From: Streptomyces aurantiacus
GTDB taxonomy: Bacteria > Actinomycetota > Actinomycetes > Streptomycetales > Streptomycetaceae
Assembly: GCF_001418335.1 (NCBI RefSeq)
Contig: NZ_LIPP01000159.1
Coordinates: 22,936 to 86,935 of the forward strand
DNA: 64,000 nt
Reading direction: 5' to 3'
Shown: positions 8,897 through 17,665 of the stretch, in pieces
How positions within the stretch are numbered: the stretch's first letter is position 1
How the letters are laid out: every line of letters begins with the position of its first letter
Notes under the pieces: model-generated
Seen by the model: the letters and a program-made list of their open reading frames with translations, nothing else
Databases searched by the model: none
Told to the model about the DNA's origin: nothing
Made by a program: the position numbers and the translations under genes

Positions 8897-11800
8897 TTAC
8901 CTCCTCCGACCGCTTCTTTTCTGACTTGCCGACTGCGGACGTTGGAGCAGGTCGTACAGAGCCGAAGTCTCCTGACTCGGCTGCTCGTCGATCTCAGCGA
9001 GCTTGGTGGTGAGAAGCGTGAACGTACGGACGACTGCGTCGTGTCGCCCAAGGTGGCTCTGGAATCGGGCGATGTCGCGGTAGACGGCCTCGTTGTAGGG
9101 GTCGAGGGTGCGAACGCGCTCCAGCAGAGCCAGTGCCTGCTCGGGTTCGCCGCGCAGGATTCGTACCAGGGTACTGACGGCATCCAAGACGTCACGGCGG
9201 AGGGATTCGCGAGGGCCTTCTAGCCATTCGGCGCTGAGGTCGGCGGCGAGGTCGCCGGAGTAAAGTTCGACGACGCTTTCGACCGCGGCGCGGCGCGACT
9301 CATCGTCACTGCTGTGGCGGCTTGTCCGAAGGGCGTCCCTGAGCTGCCATAGGTCGACCGTGATCAGGCTTCGGTCAAGGGCGTAGTGGCCATCGGCATG
9401 GATGGTGATGTCGCTATGTGCGTCATGTGTGGCGGTACGGAGCGCTCGGCGCAGTTGACTCAGCGTGGCATGGAAGCTGTTATAGGGACGGTCCTTGGGA
9501 GCGCCGGGCCAGATTGCGGTGGTGAGCGACTCGCGTCGGGCTCCGCCTTCGTGCACTGCGAGGTATGCCAGAACTTCCCGCTGTTTTGGAGCTAGCGCGG
9601 CGCTGAGGTCAGCATGCTCGTCTCCGTCGTGTTGGTGATGCGTCAGGCGCATTCTGCCCAGGACAGTCAGCCTCAACGGCGGGGCGTCAGTGGACATGTG
9701 CCGTTCTGATGGGCGTGCTTCGCTGGTCCCGTGGTCAGCTGTAGGTGTCTCAGAGCGCGGTGGAACCCGGCGATCGTCAGGTACTCCGGCATCAGAACGG
9801 CGGGAGCCAGAGGGGGTACCCGGCACCTGTGGATTGGGTGGGGTCCGGACCTGTTCGCCGCGTTCGGCGTTGACGGATGCCGTCGAGTTGGAGACGTCGC
9901 CCGGTGGCGGTTCACGGCTGCCTGCGGGTCGCTGTACGAGACGCCGGCGCGGCTTCTTACATGCCGCATTGCACGTACCTGAGCTGTGCTCCGAACCCTT
10001 CGGTTCGGGCTCGGGTATGGGAGGGGTTGTCGTCGTGCGGAGGCGTGAGACTGAAGACTGCCTTACCGATTCGGCGTCGCCCAGCAGATCGAGAAGGGCT
10101 TGACCATCGCTTACCGGCAGAGTGAACAGTCTGGCAGCAGTGAGTCGGTCGGCGACAGACGCGCTGGCGGCCACGACGGTGCCGTCCTGTCGCACGTGTG
10201 CGGTTCCTCCGGGGCGCCAGTGTCCAAGGAGTATTCCGGCCAGGCCGAGAGCGGCTCCGTTGTCCAGAATGGCCTGCAGACGACGTTCCGCATGCACACC
10301 AGGCGTGGCCACGAGCACCAGTTCGGCGTGGGGCGTGCTCTCGCGGTCAGCGGCGGTCGTTGGTTCGAGCGCGAGTCGGGTACGGCCGAGGAGTTCGCGC
10401 TCCAGCGTATCCAGTGCGGCGTCCAGGTCGTCGACGATCCGCAAGCGTTCCAGGTTTCGCTCGCCGGCGAGGTCTTCCCCGAATAGTCGGCGGGCATCGG
10501 CAGCCGGGACAATGATGTCTGCGTGGCCATCGGCGAGCTGAGGGTGTTCGGCGAGCAAGGAGACCAACAGCGCACGGATGGCACCGTAGGCGCCGGGTCC
10601 GATCAGGCCGAGACCGTGCGTTCGGGCCAGATTCCAGGCCAGGGCTTGGTTGTTCTTGATGCCGATAACCCGCGTCTCAGCAGGAGGTGTCTGAGACGCA
10701 GTGGCGGTTGTGGGGGCGCTGAATTCGTGGCTGGACGCGGTTTCACCTGTGTTGGAGTTGTCGTCGGCGTCTGGGGTGTCTGCCTGGGCACGGGCCGCGA
10801 GTAGGGCTCGTACCACAGGGGCAGTGGCCAGATCGCTACGGTCGCCACTGCCAGGCCGGTAGCGGAGTCTGCGTCGTCGCCTCGCAGTGAACACGAGCCC
10901 CGCCACGAGAGCTACCAGGCCTGCGCTCACGAAGGCGCTCGTGGGCAGACCTATCCCGGGGTTCGGGTCGTTCTGTGGCGCGTGGGTGTGTGAACCGTCT
11001 GAGGGAGCGCTCGGTGCGCGAGTGGGTGTACTCGTGTCCGAGGGGGCTGAGGTGCTCGGGGTCGGGGAGTTGCTCGTGTCTGAAGACGGGGATGGGGACG
11101 GCGTCGCGCTGCTGGGCGGCCAGCCCTGGTGCCGGGGCGGGTCGACATGAGGTGGGCGCCTGGGCAAGGAGAGGACCCAGCCAGGGCGGATCAAGTTGGG
11201 GTTGGTCAGGGCCTGTCCGTCTGACTGTGTTCGTCCCCGGTTGAGTGCGTAGATCTGCGGCCACCGGGTGCCGTCTCCTAAGGTGCGGTCGGCGATACGC
11301 CACAAGCTGTCGTGAATGCCGTCACGAGGGGAGCGTACTTCCGCAGTCTCCATCGGGCTCTGCGGTCGGTGTTCCGGGACATCGGCGCCGAGCACGCTGA
11401 CCGTCGGCAGCACTGTATCTACCTGGGCTGGTCCATTCCCCGCGACGGCGGCCGGCTGGACCACGCTCGCCACAGCAGAGGTGGTGCCGCCAGCCAGCGG
11501 AGGTGCAGTTGGTCGCATGGACAGCAGAGAGACGATGATCGCCCCAACGAGCACCGTTGCTGCCGCCTGGAGGGGATCAGTGTGAGGGCGGACGGATCGA
11601 GGTCGGGCACGAACCTCGGCCGCCGCGGCGCGAACGACATCAAGGGTGAACAGCCCCCAGATCGGCCAGAGAGTGCAGGCCAGGGCGTTCAGTAGGAAGT
11701 AGACGCTCGTAGGGGCCAGCAGCGTGGCTCGGACGTCGGGCAGGGTGGGGATGTGGCCCGGCAGTGGCCAGCCGACGTAGTGCATCAGCCCCCAGGGGAC

Positions 11801-11929
11801 GCCGGCAAGCAGGCTGGCAAGAGCGATCGCGGCGCCCAGGCCGCGCAGCAACTGACCGGTTCTCCGCAGCAGTCGGGTGCATCGTCGGATCCGTCGCGGG
11901 CGGTGAGGGACGGGGCGGCGGGCGACCAT
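8897..11929 (-). CDS. membrane-anchored LysM/BTAD transcriptional regulator of the Tad operon
   Basis: 1010 residues. Hydrophobic segments lie at about 30-50, 75-100 and 122-138. A LysM-like repeat follows at about 206-256 (DSLWRIADRTLGDG...NPNLIRPGWVLSLP), then a Ser/Thr/Pro-rich linker and another membrane segment at about 329-349 with an RRRRR stop-transfer. A cytoplasmic domain of unknown fold comes next. The C-terminal 240 residues form an OmpR-like winged helix plus bacterial transcriptional activator domain (LTVLGRMRLT...LAPKQREVLAYLAVH..ESLTTAIWPG), as in SARP/AfsR proteins. The arrangement suggests a receptor that senses cell wall through LysM and controls transcription from the membrane. 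It is the last gene of the Tad operon, 12 bases after the TadG-like gene. Homologues are common next to actinobacterial tad loci. Confidence 0.88.
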   Translation of the reverse strand: MVARRPVPHRPRRIRRCTRLLRRTGQLLRGLGAAIALASLLAGVPWGLMHYVGWPLPGHIPTLPDVRATLLAPTSVYFLLNALACTLWPIWGLFTLDVVRAAAAEVRARPRSVRPHTDPLQAAATVLVGAIIVSLLSMRPTAPPLAGGTTSAVASVVQPAAVAGNGPAQVDTVLPTVSVLGADVPEHRPQSPMETAEVRSPRDGIHDSLWRIADRTLGDGTRWPQIYALNRGRTQSDGQALTNPNLIRPGWVLSLPRRPPHVDPPRHQGWPPSSATPSPSPSSDTSNSPTPSTSAPSDTSTPTRAPSAPSDGSHTHAPQNDPNPGIGLPTSAFVSAGLVALVAGLVFTARRRRRLRYRPGSGDRSDLATAPVVRALLAARAQADTPDADDNSNTGETASSHEFSAPTTATASQTPPAETRVIGIKNNQALAWNLARTHGLGLIGPGAYGAIRALLVSLLAEHPQLADGHADIIVPAADARRLFGEDLAGERNLERLRIVDDLDAALDTLERELLGRTRLALEPTTAADRESTPHAELVLVATPGVHAERRLQAILDNGAALGLAGILLGHWRPGGTAHVRQDGTVVAASASVADRLTAARLFTLPVSDGQALLDLLGDAESVRQSSVSRLRTTTTPPIPEPEPKGSEHSSGTCNAACKKPRRRLVQRPAGSREPPPGDVSNSTASVNAERGEQVRTPPNPQVPGTPSGSRRSDAGVPDDRRVPPRSETPTADHGTSEARPSERHMSTDAPPLRLTVLGRMRLTHHQHDGDEHADLSAALAPKQREVLAYLAVHEGGARRESLTTAIWPGAPKDRPYNSFHATLSQLRRALRTATHDAHSDITIHADGHYALDRSLITVDLWQLRDALRTSRHSSDDESRRAAVESVVELYSGDLAADLSAEWLEGPRESLRRDVLDAVSTLVRILRGEPEQALALLERVRTLDPYNEAVYRDIARFQSHLGRHDAVVRTFTLLTTKLAEIDEQPSQETSALYDLLQRPQSASQKRSGRRR

Positions 11930-11941
11930 CGCTGGGCCTTC

Positions 11942-12394
11942 TCAGGGTTCGGGTGCGTTGACACCGTGGACGGGATGCGCGGTGCCGGTACCGGTCACGG
12001 TGAGGGTGTCCATGCCGAGCACGCTGAGCAGTTGAGTGCGCTGCTGAACGGTGACGGTCACACTCACTGTGTCGGCGGTGACCGTGACGGTGCCGGAGTC
12101 GTTGGTGCCGGCGAGGTACTCCTGAGCCCGGGTTCGGGCCCGGTCGGGCACCAGGCGCACGACGCTGTGGTCGCGGTAGGCCGCCAGGTCGAGGGCCTGG
12201 GCGCCGGCTCGGGCCGCTTCCTGAGCCTCGCCAAGGGCGCGGACCTTTGCCGCGAGGGCGAGGCCGCCATCCAGGATCAGGCTGGCGAACATCACGACAG
12301 CGACGGCGAAGACGACGATGAAGGCGTTCACTTGACCCTCATCGTCGCGGGCCTGGATGCGTAGGCGGGCAGTGATTCCGGCGAGTGGGCTCAC
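11942..12394 (-). CDS. TadG/TadE-like pseudopilin
   Basis: 150 residues. A short basic N-terminus is followed by the Tad-type signal segment DDEGQVNAFIVVFAVAVVMFASLILDGGLALAAKVRALGEAQEAARAGAQALD, in which a hydrophobic helix precedes the Ala/Glu-rich stem usual for TadE/TadG minor pilins. The remainder is a small beta-rich extracellular domain ending TVTGTGTAHPVHG. It should sit in the membrane and prime or cap the Flp pilus. Its start lies 6 bases after the stop of the preceding TadE gene. Confidence 0.8.
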   Translation of the reverse strand: MSPLAGITARLRIQARDDEGQVNAFIVVFAVAVVMFASLILDGGLALAAKVRALGEAQEAARAGAQALDLAAYRDHSVVRLVPDRARTRAQEYLAGTNDSGTVTVTADTVSVTVTVQQRTQLLSVLGMDTLTVTGTGTAHPVHGVNAPEP

Positions 12395-12400
12395 GAGCGG

Positions 12401-12892
12401 TCACCCTCCAGCGGTGTTGGTGATGCCGCGGTGGAGGTCAACGGGCGCGGCGAAGTGTGCGGTGAGCGTGGTGGTGCCGGGCACGTGGATCAGGGCCAGG
12501 TCGTGCAGCTCGACGGTGCAGGAGACGGTGGCGCTCGCCGTGGAGCCGGGTTGCAGGGTGCCTCTAATGGCGACGGTGACGGGACGGCAGGTCACTCCCG
12601 CTTCGCTCAGTGCCACCTCTGCGGTGGAGCGGGCGTTCGTGGCAGCGGCCGACGGACTACGGCTCACACTCGCGGCGCGGGCCGCTTGGTGCGCCGCGTC
12701 CTCGATCTGAAGTCGGGCGCCGGACATCCGCCCTGAATAGTTCAAGAACGCCAGCATCAAGATCAACACGGGGATGCTCAGTACCAGTTCGAGCGTGCCG
12801 GATCCGGCATCGCGCATCGGCTCGGTGCGCCCACGGCTGGCTTGTCTGCAGCCTGCTGAGCGTACTTGGGGTGTACGCATGGGCCGTCTCAC
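12401..12892 (-). CDS. TadE-like pseudopilin
   Basis: 163 residues. The TadE signature is DAGSGTLELVLSIPVLILMLAFLNYSGRMSGARLQIEDAAHQAARAAS: the glutamate at position 5 of the hydrophobic helix, the helix itself and the conserved Ala/Arg-rich stem. A mature beta-rich domain with two cysteines (VTCRP and VSCTV) follows and could form a disulfide. The start overlaps the end of the upstream TadE-like gene by 4 bases, so translation is coupled. Confidence 0.85.
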   Translation of the reverse strand: MRRPMRTPQVRSAGCRQASRGRTEPMRDAGSGTLELVLSIPVLILMLAFLNYSGRMSGARLQIEDAAHQAARAASVSRSPSAAATNARSTAEVALSEAGVTCRPVTVAIRGTLQPGSTASATVSCTVELHDLALIHVPGTTTLTAHFAAPVDLHRGITNTAGG

Positions 12893-13356
12893 GGCGCGAC
12901 CTCAGCCACTGTGCGGAACCGCTCGACCGGGCCGGCTGCGTGGGCCTGAACCGGTAGATGCAGGAAAGGGATAACGCTGCTGGCGGTCCCGGTGATGCGG
13001 ACGTCGGCGCGTTCGGCGCCGCGAGTGACGTTGACGTGCACCCCGCGCAGCGGGCCGCGGCCGAGCTGGTCGAGTATGCGTTGGGCCTGGTTATGTCCAT
13101 CCGCGGCGGTACCGTCCTCCACCCGTGTGGCCGCCAGTGCGTGAGCCGTGGTGGCCTGGGCGATGTGGGAAGCATGCCACCAGAGCGTGGCCTGCGCGAG
13201 GAGCATCACGAGCGTGAAGAGCGCGGGGATGATGTTGACCATCTCCACGGTGACGGCGCCACGGTCCTCTCGCCATAGTCGCCTCAACAGGTCTGCATCA
13301 GCGCAGGGACAAGCCGTGGGATGTCCCCGGCGCTGTCGGGTCGCAGTGAGCGCCAT
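12889..13356 (-). CDS. TadE-like pseudopilin
   Basis: 155 residues. The EDRGAVTVEMVNIIPALFTLVMLLAQATLWWHASHIAQATTAHALAATRV segment is a classic TadE processing-site and membrane-helix signature: glycine before the cleavage position, glutamate at +5. The extracellular part ends in a hydrophobic LHLPVQAHAAGPVERF segment. It is the first of three consecutive minor pilin genes and follows the pilin gene by 10 bases. Confidence 0.87.
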   Translation of the reverse strand: MALTATRQRRGHPTACPCADADLLRRLWREDRGAVTVEMVNIIPALFTLVMLLAQATLWWHASHIAQATTAHALAATRVEDGTAADGHNQAQRILDQLGRGPLRGVHVNVTRGAERADVRITGTASSVIPFLHLPVQAHAAGPVERFRTVAEVAP

Positions 13357-13366
13357 AGAGGTACTC

Positions 13367-13561
13367 CTACTTGGTTGCGAAGGTGATGTTGCGGGCGGCC
13401 GCCAGGATCTGCGGGCCGAACAGCGTGGTCACCGTGATCGCGAGCCCGGCGAGGAAGGCTGTCCAGATGACCTGCTCCGGGGTCACACTCCCCCGGTCGT
13501 CGTAGGCGTGGTCTCGCAGCACGTTGGCTGTTCGAACCCAGATCGATGTGAACACAGACAC
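13367..13561 (-). CDS. Flp/Tad-type major pilin-like small protein
   Basis: 64 residues when started at the GTG at 13561, which has a strong AAGGAAAGGAAAT ribosome site; a longer in-frame start at 13609 is unlikely because it precedes that site and approaches tadC. The protein has a basic N-terminal leader, then DDRGSVTPEQVIWTAFLAGLAITVTTLFGPQILAAARNI. That is a Gly-Ser processing point followed by Glu at about +6 and a single hydrophobic helix, the whole plan of an Flp pilin. It is the probable structural subunit, encoded between the TadC platform gene and the minor pilins. Confidence 0.8.
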   Translation of the reverse strand: MSVFTSIWVRTANVLRDHAYDDRGSVTPEQVIWTAFLAGLAITVTTLFGPQILAAARNITFATK

Positions 13562-13605
13562 GGCGATTTCCTTTCCTTTCGGCGGTCGGCGGACCCACAG
13601 CCCTG

Positions 13606-14499
13606 TCACAGAGCGGTAGTTATCTGGGTGAGTGCGGGATAAAAGACGAAGAGGATGAAGCCGAAGGCCATGAGCATGCCGGGGAGAGCCATCCGCTCGG
13701 TGGCTGCGTTGGCGTCGCCCTCCGCCTCGGCGCTGTTGCGGTGGCGCATGGCCGCGGCTTTGGCCGCCAGCGAGGCGCGGACCTGCGCGCCTTCTGTGCC
13801 GGCCAGGGACAAGGCGGCTGCCAGTTCGGCCAGCTCGCTGACTTTCAGTTCGTCGCCGAGTTGTCCGAGTGTCGTCCAGGGGGAAGTGCGGGTGAGGCGG
13901 GCGGTGTTCAGCGCGCGCCTGATCTGTTGAAAGGACCAGCCCTGTCCGATGCCGGCCGCGTCAGTGAGAGCGCCGTCCACGCCGGCGCCCCCGGCAAGCA
14001 GGATGTGGATCAGGTTCAAGTACGCGCTGAGCGCATGGCGGAAAGCGGTCCTGCGCCGTTCGGCTTCCGCCCGTACCGTCATGTCCGGCAGGAGGAAGCC
14101 ACCCGCTGCCAGGAGTAGTGCCCCGCCCAGGGGTATGCCCCAGGGGAGGGGACGGCCGCCCAGAGCCAGTGCCAGCTCGACGGCTGCGGGCAGCAGCAGC
14201 CCTGTGACACCAAGTGTCGCCTTCTCCGCCAGGTGGGTTTCGGCTGAACGGCCGACGATGGCCAGGTCCTGGCTCAGTTCATGGCCGGGCAGGCCCAGAC
14301 CGCGCAGCAGGCCGCTGAAGGGGCTGCCGAACCGTGCGGCCCAGCCGCTGTCGCCGGTGGCGAGGATCTGGGGTGGTGCGGGCCTCGACTGCAGGCGGGC
14401 GATCAGGGCAGCCAGTGGGGCTCTGGGCGGGAACAGCCATACCGTCAGCGCCCACAGCCCCATACCTGCGCCGGCCGCCAGGAACATCAAGGTGATCAC
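13606..14499 (-). CDS. tadC: TadC-like type II secretion F-domain platform protein
   Basis: 297 residues from a GTG that directly follows the TadB stop. It has an N-terminal membrane helix (LMFLAAGAGMGLWALTVWLF), paired helices near 110-140, the T2SSF domain (about 150-265: RTAFRHALSAYLNLIHILLAGGAGVDGALTDAAGIGQGWSF...TLGQLGDELKVSELAELAAAL) and a C-terminal helix (MLMAFGFILFVFYPAL). This is the inner-membrane assembly platform that works with TadB and the TadA ATPase. The family's T2SSF core and four-helix topology are visible. Confidence 0.9.
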   Translation of the reverse strand: MITLMFLAAGAGMGLWALTVWLFPPRAPLAALIARLQSRPAPPQILATGDSGWAARFGSPFSGLLRGLGLPGHELSQDLAIVGRSAETHLAEKATLGVTGLLLPAAVELALALGGRPLPWGIPLGGALLLAAGGFLLPDMTVRAEAERRRTAFRHALSAYLNLIHILLAGGAGVDGALTDAAGIGQGWSFQQIRRALNTARLTRTSPWTTLGQLGDELKVSELAELAAALSLAGTEGAQVRASLAAKAAAMRHRNSAEAEGDANAATERMALPGMLMAFGFILFVFYPALTQITTAL

Positions 14500-15408
14500 T
14501 CAGGCCTCCTCCAGGCGAATGAGTGCGGAGAGGTCCTGCGTGCCGGTGGCGGCTTCAAGGCCTGTGAAGAAGCGGTCGGGCTCCTCGATGCGGGCCATCC
14601 GGCGCAGCCAGGCGAATGCGGCCGTGAACAGCGCTCCGATCAGCAGCAGGACCAGTTGCCCGGTCACACTGTCGTACGGGGCCAGAAATTCAGGGTTGAA
14701 CAGGATCAGGCCGCCGGCGAAGGACAGGGTGGTGATGACCACGACGCGCAGCGTAGTTTGCGTGCGGGCGCGGCTGGCCTCGATGCGTTGGCGCATCTCG
14801 ACCTGGGCGCGGGCCGTTGCCGCAAGCTCCCCCAGCAGCGGGGCGAGTTGGCGGGCCTGGTGCTCCGAGGCGAGCACCAGTGCAGCGATCACCAGGTCGG
14901 CCATCGGATCGGCCAAGTCGTCTGCCAGCCGCCGCAGTGAGGCGGCGAGGCGTTTGCCGCTCGCCAAGCGGACGGCGAGTCCCTGGACCTGCGGCCGAAT
15001 GGACTGCGGGGCGGTGTGGGCGGTCGCCATGATGGTCTGTTCGAGGCCGGCCGCGGCGGCCAGGGTGTCGCGGAGCATCTCGGTCCACCCGGCGATGCCT
15101 TCGATGCGGGCGGTCTCGGTCTTGATGGTCGTACCGCGAAGGGTCCGGGGCAGGGCCCAGGCGGCCATCGCCCCCAGCAGACCTCCGACAATCCAGCCGG
15201 TGATCGCCCCTACCAGCACGCCTGTTGCGCCCGCGACAGCCAGCCACTGCCCCAGGTGATCTCGGCGGCGAAGATCTCGCAGGCTGCGTCTGCTCGGCAT
15301 CGACCGGGCCTCCCGGCCGGGGGCGGCGTACCAGGCTCGTACCAGGAGAAGCAGGCCGGCGCCGATGCCCAGTCCGAGCAGCCCGAGCAGGGGGACGTAT
15401 GCGTTCAC
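14500..15408 (-). CDS. tadB: TadB-like type II secretion F-domain platform protein
   Basis: 302 residues when started at the GTG at 15408, whose GTGA overlaps the tadA stop; the longer upstream frame lies inside tadA and is rejected. It has an N-terminal helix (YVPLLGLLGLGIGAGLLLLV), a central pair (LAVAGATGVLVGAITGWIVGGLLGAMAAWAL), the T2SSF domain (IAGWTEMLRDTLAAAAGLEQTI...LRRLADDLADPMADLVIAALVLA) and C-terminal helices. It partners TadC as the pilus platform. It is translationally coupled to tadA upstream and tadC downstream. Confidence 0.9.
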   Translation of the reverse strand: MNAYVPLLGLLGLGIGAGLLLLVRAWYAAPGREARSMPSRRSLRDLRRRDHLGQWLAVAGATGVLVGAITGWIVGGLLGAMAAWALPRTLRGTTIKTETARIEGIAGWTEMLRDTLAAAAGLEQTIMATAHTAPQSIRPQVQGLAVRLASGKRLAASLRRLADDLADPMADLVIAALVLASEHQARQLAPLLGELAATARAQVEMRQRIEASRARTQTTLRVVVITTLSFAGGLILFNPEFLAPYDSVTGQLVLLLIGALFTAAFAWLRRMARIEEPDRFFTGLEAATGTQDLSALIRLEEA

Positions 15409-16838
15409 GGCTGCCACCGCCACTGCGCACGCTCTGTCTCGTCGGGGTCGTAGCCCGCAGCAGTCAGGTCCTCCAGGGTCTCGGTGCGCAGTGGCCCTCC
15501 TGGGACGGCGCGCCCGTCCGGTCCGGGTTGGAAGACTTCGTTGGAGACGATCTGTTTGTCGTCGGCATCGACGACTTCGCGGATGGAGGACACGACGCGC
15601 TTGCCCTGGTCTGCGCGTGGCCTGTCCAGGTGGACCACGAAATCCAGCGCCGAGGCGACCAGGAGGTTGGTGGCTTCCAGCGGCAGTCGTTCGGGGCCCT
15701 GGACGGCGTAGGCGGCCAGTTTGGTGAACGCGCCCCGGCTGGTGGAGGCGTGCAAGGTGCCCATGGAGCCGTCGTTGCCCTGGGACATGGCGTTGCACAT
15801 CGGGATTACCTCGGGTCCGCGGACCTCGCCGACGATGACCCGGTCCGGTGACATCCGCAGCGCCCATCGCACCAGTTCTGCCTGGCTGATCGCGGCCTTG
15901 CCCTCGATGTTCGCCTCACGCGCCTGCATGGCAACCACGTCCGGGTGTGCCTCGGTGTCCGCCCCGAGGCCGAGCTCGTAGACGTCCTCGATGGTGATCA
16001 GCCGTTCCCACGCGGGGATCTGAGAAGCCAGGGCGCGCAGCATGGTGGTCTTGCCCATCACTGTCCCGCCGGTGACCAGGATGTTCTTCCTCGCACGGAC
16101 CACGGCGCCGAGGAAGGATTCCAGCCCCGGGTCGATGGTGCCGTTCTCGCGTAGTTCAGCGAGCGTGGCGCGCTGGAACCTGTGCCGGCGGATCGCCAAG
16201 GCTGGGCGGGCGGTGACCGCCATCACGGCGAACGCCCGCTCTCCCCCCGGTAGTTGGAAGTTCACTCCGGGGCTGCCCCGGTCGAAGCGGCGCTCTTCCG
16301 CCCCGGAGCGTGCCGCCAATTGGCGGATGAGCTGGACCAGGTCGGCGTCCGAGGCCACCACGGGTGGCAGTTGCTTGCGGCGGCCGTCCGCGTAGCGCAC
16401 GAAGACCCGGCTGCCGTTGACATTGATGTTTTCGATGTGTGGGTCGCTCAGCAGCGGTTCCAGACCGCCCAGCCCAAGCACCTCGTTCACCACGGAGGCG
16501 ATGACGAACTGCTCGACGTCCGGCGCCACCACGCTCTGGCCGTGGTTGATCATCTCCTGGGCGTGCTCCTCCGCGATGTCCGACAGGATCTTCTGCACCC
16601 GTTCCCGGCGCTGTGATTCCGTCATCGGGCCGCGCCCCTCGGATTCGTGGGCGTGGATCTGCTCCGTCAGCCGCGCCGGCAGTTCATGTCGTAAGCGGCG
16701 TCGCAGCCACTCCGCGGGTGAACCGATCTCCATGTCAGCGCCGTTGTCCCCGGCTGTGGGCATCCGCCCTGCCGGTTCGTACGGGGGAACGACTCCGCCG
16801 TAGGGAAGCGAGACACGTTTTCTTCCCGGCTCGCTCAT
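15405..16838 (-). CDS. tadA: TadA/CpaF pilus assembly ATPase
   Basis: 477 residues from the ATG at 16838, which overlaps the CpaE stop (ATGA). It is a type II/IV secretion ATPase: an N-terminal helical domain, the PHIENINVNG motif (about 133-142), Walker A GGTVMGKT at about 257-264, an acidic IEDVYEL block, Walker B RVIVGEVRG near 333-341, and the SMGTLHAST histidine box. In most homologues the Walker A loop reads GGTGSGKT; here VM replaces GS, but the G-x4-GKT pattern is intact. It powers Flp pilus extension at the TadBC platform. The hexameric CpaF subgroup is the best match. Confidence 0.95.
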   Translation of the reverse strand: MSEPGRKRVSLPYGGVVPPYEPAGRMPTAGDNGADMEIGSPAEWLRRRLRHELPARLTEQIHAHESEGRGPMTESQRRERVQKILSDIAEEHAQEMINHGQSVVAPDVEQFVIASVVNEVLGLGGLEPLLSDPHIENINVNGSRVFVRYADGRRKQLPPVVASDADLVQLIRQLAARSGAEERRFDRGSPGVNFQLPGGERAFAVMAVTARPALAIRRHRFQRATLAELRENGTIDPGLESFLGAVVRARKNILVTGGTVMGKTTMLRALASQIPAWERLITIEDVYELGLGADTEAHPDVVAMQAREANIEGKAAISQAELVRWALRMSPDRVIVGEVRGPEVIPMCNAMSQGNDGSMGTLHASTSRGAFTKLAAYAVQGPERLPLEATNLLVASALDFVVHLDRPRADQGKRVVSSIREVVDADDKQIVSNEVFQPGPDGRAVPGGPLRTETLEDLTAAGYDPDETERAQWRWQP

Positions 16839-17665
16839 CGGGATACCCCTTCCCACGACGTGTGCGGACTGCCCTGTCTCTCCGGGTATGGGCTGATGGA
16901 GCCTCTCTTCCGGAAGCCCGCTGCCTGCTCCTTTCCTCCGAGTGGAGTCAACGCACGGGAGGCAGCCAACGCCGCGATGCGGGCCAGAGCCCGGCCCAGA
17001 GGTGACTGCGTTGATGCAGAGCGCCGTCCGGGCCGACCGCACAACACCGCCGCACCGTGGTGGTCATCCGGAAGCCGGCCGATCACCTCGATGCCCAGCG
17101 TCTGAGCGACCTCGCCGGTCCGATAACCGCCGCCGACCAGCACACAGCTGAGAGGCTGCGACCAGCGTGCAACTACATCGAGGCTGGCGACCACATGAGC
17201 CAAAGCGTCATCCTGGGAACGGGCCAACAGCAACACCACATCCGCGACGCGAAGAATGCCCAGGGACGCGGAACCCTGGCCGACCTGTCCGCAGTCGGCG
17301 ACCACCACGGTGCCGGGACGATCCGCAGCACGCCGGAGCACTGCCGCCCCGCCGTCGGTGATCTGTTCCAGCGCTGCGCGCGCCTGCTCCGCCCCAGCCG
17401 GGCCGGCCACGACCGGCAGACCGCCGGGCAGACGCTGCGTGTGCTGCCACACCAGCCCAGGCTCCGCACCTCGACGCACCGCAGCCGCCAGACTCACCAG
17501 GCCCGGAGAGGTCTCCAGGCGGAAGCGAGCGAGCAGGTCGCCTCCGGCCGCATCGCACTCCACCACTACCGGAAGGTCTCCAGCAGGCCACCGTGCCGCC
17601 AGGCCCAGCGCGGCCGTGGTCACACCCGGAGAACCCTTCACACTGCACAGTGCCACCAGCGTCAC
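16835..17665 (-). CDS. TadZ/CpaE-like ParA-family ATPase
   Basis: 276 residues. It starts MTLVALCSVKGSPGVTTAALGLAARW with a deviant Walker A KGSPGVTT, then VVVECDAAGGDLLARF (Walker A' type) and VVVADCGQV (Walker B). This is the MinD/ParA fold of CpaE/TadZ proteins, which place the pilus machine at a cell site. A C-terminal Arg/Ser/Pro-rich tail follows the ATPase domain. It overlaps both neighbours by 4 bases (cpaB-like upstream, tadA downstream), showing a tight operon. Confidence 0.87.
   Translation of the reverse strand: MTLVALCSVKGSPGVTTAALGLAARWPAGDLPVVVECDAAGGDLLARFRLETSPGLVSLAAAVRRGAEPGLVWQHTQRLPGGLPVVAGPAGAEQARAALEQITDGGAAVLRRAADRPGTVVVADCGQVGQGSASLGILRVADVVLLLARSQDDALAHVVASLDVVARWSQPLSCVLVGGGYRTGEVAQTLGIEVIGRLPDDHHGAAVLCGRPGRRSASTQSPLGRALARIAALAASRALTPLGGKEQAAGFRKRGSISPYPERQGSPHTSWEGVSR

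Noticed and set aside
13949..15259. 436-residue plus-strand open frame opposite tadC/tadB
   Set aside because: Ser/Arg/Pro-rich low-complexity translation, no ribosome site; a shadow of high third-position GC in the real minus-strand genes.
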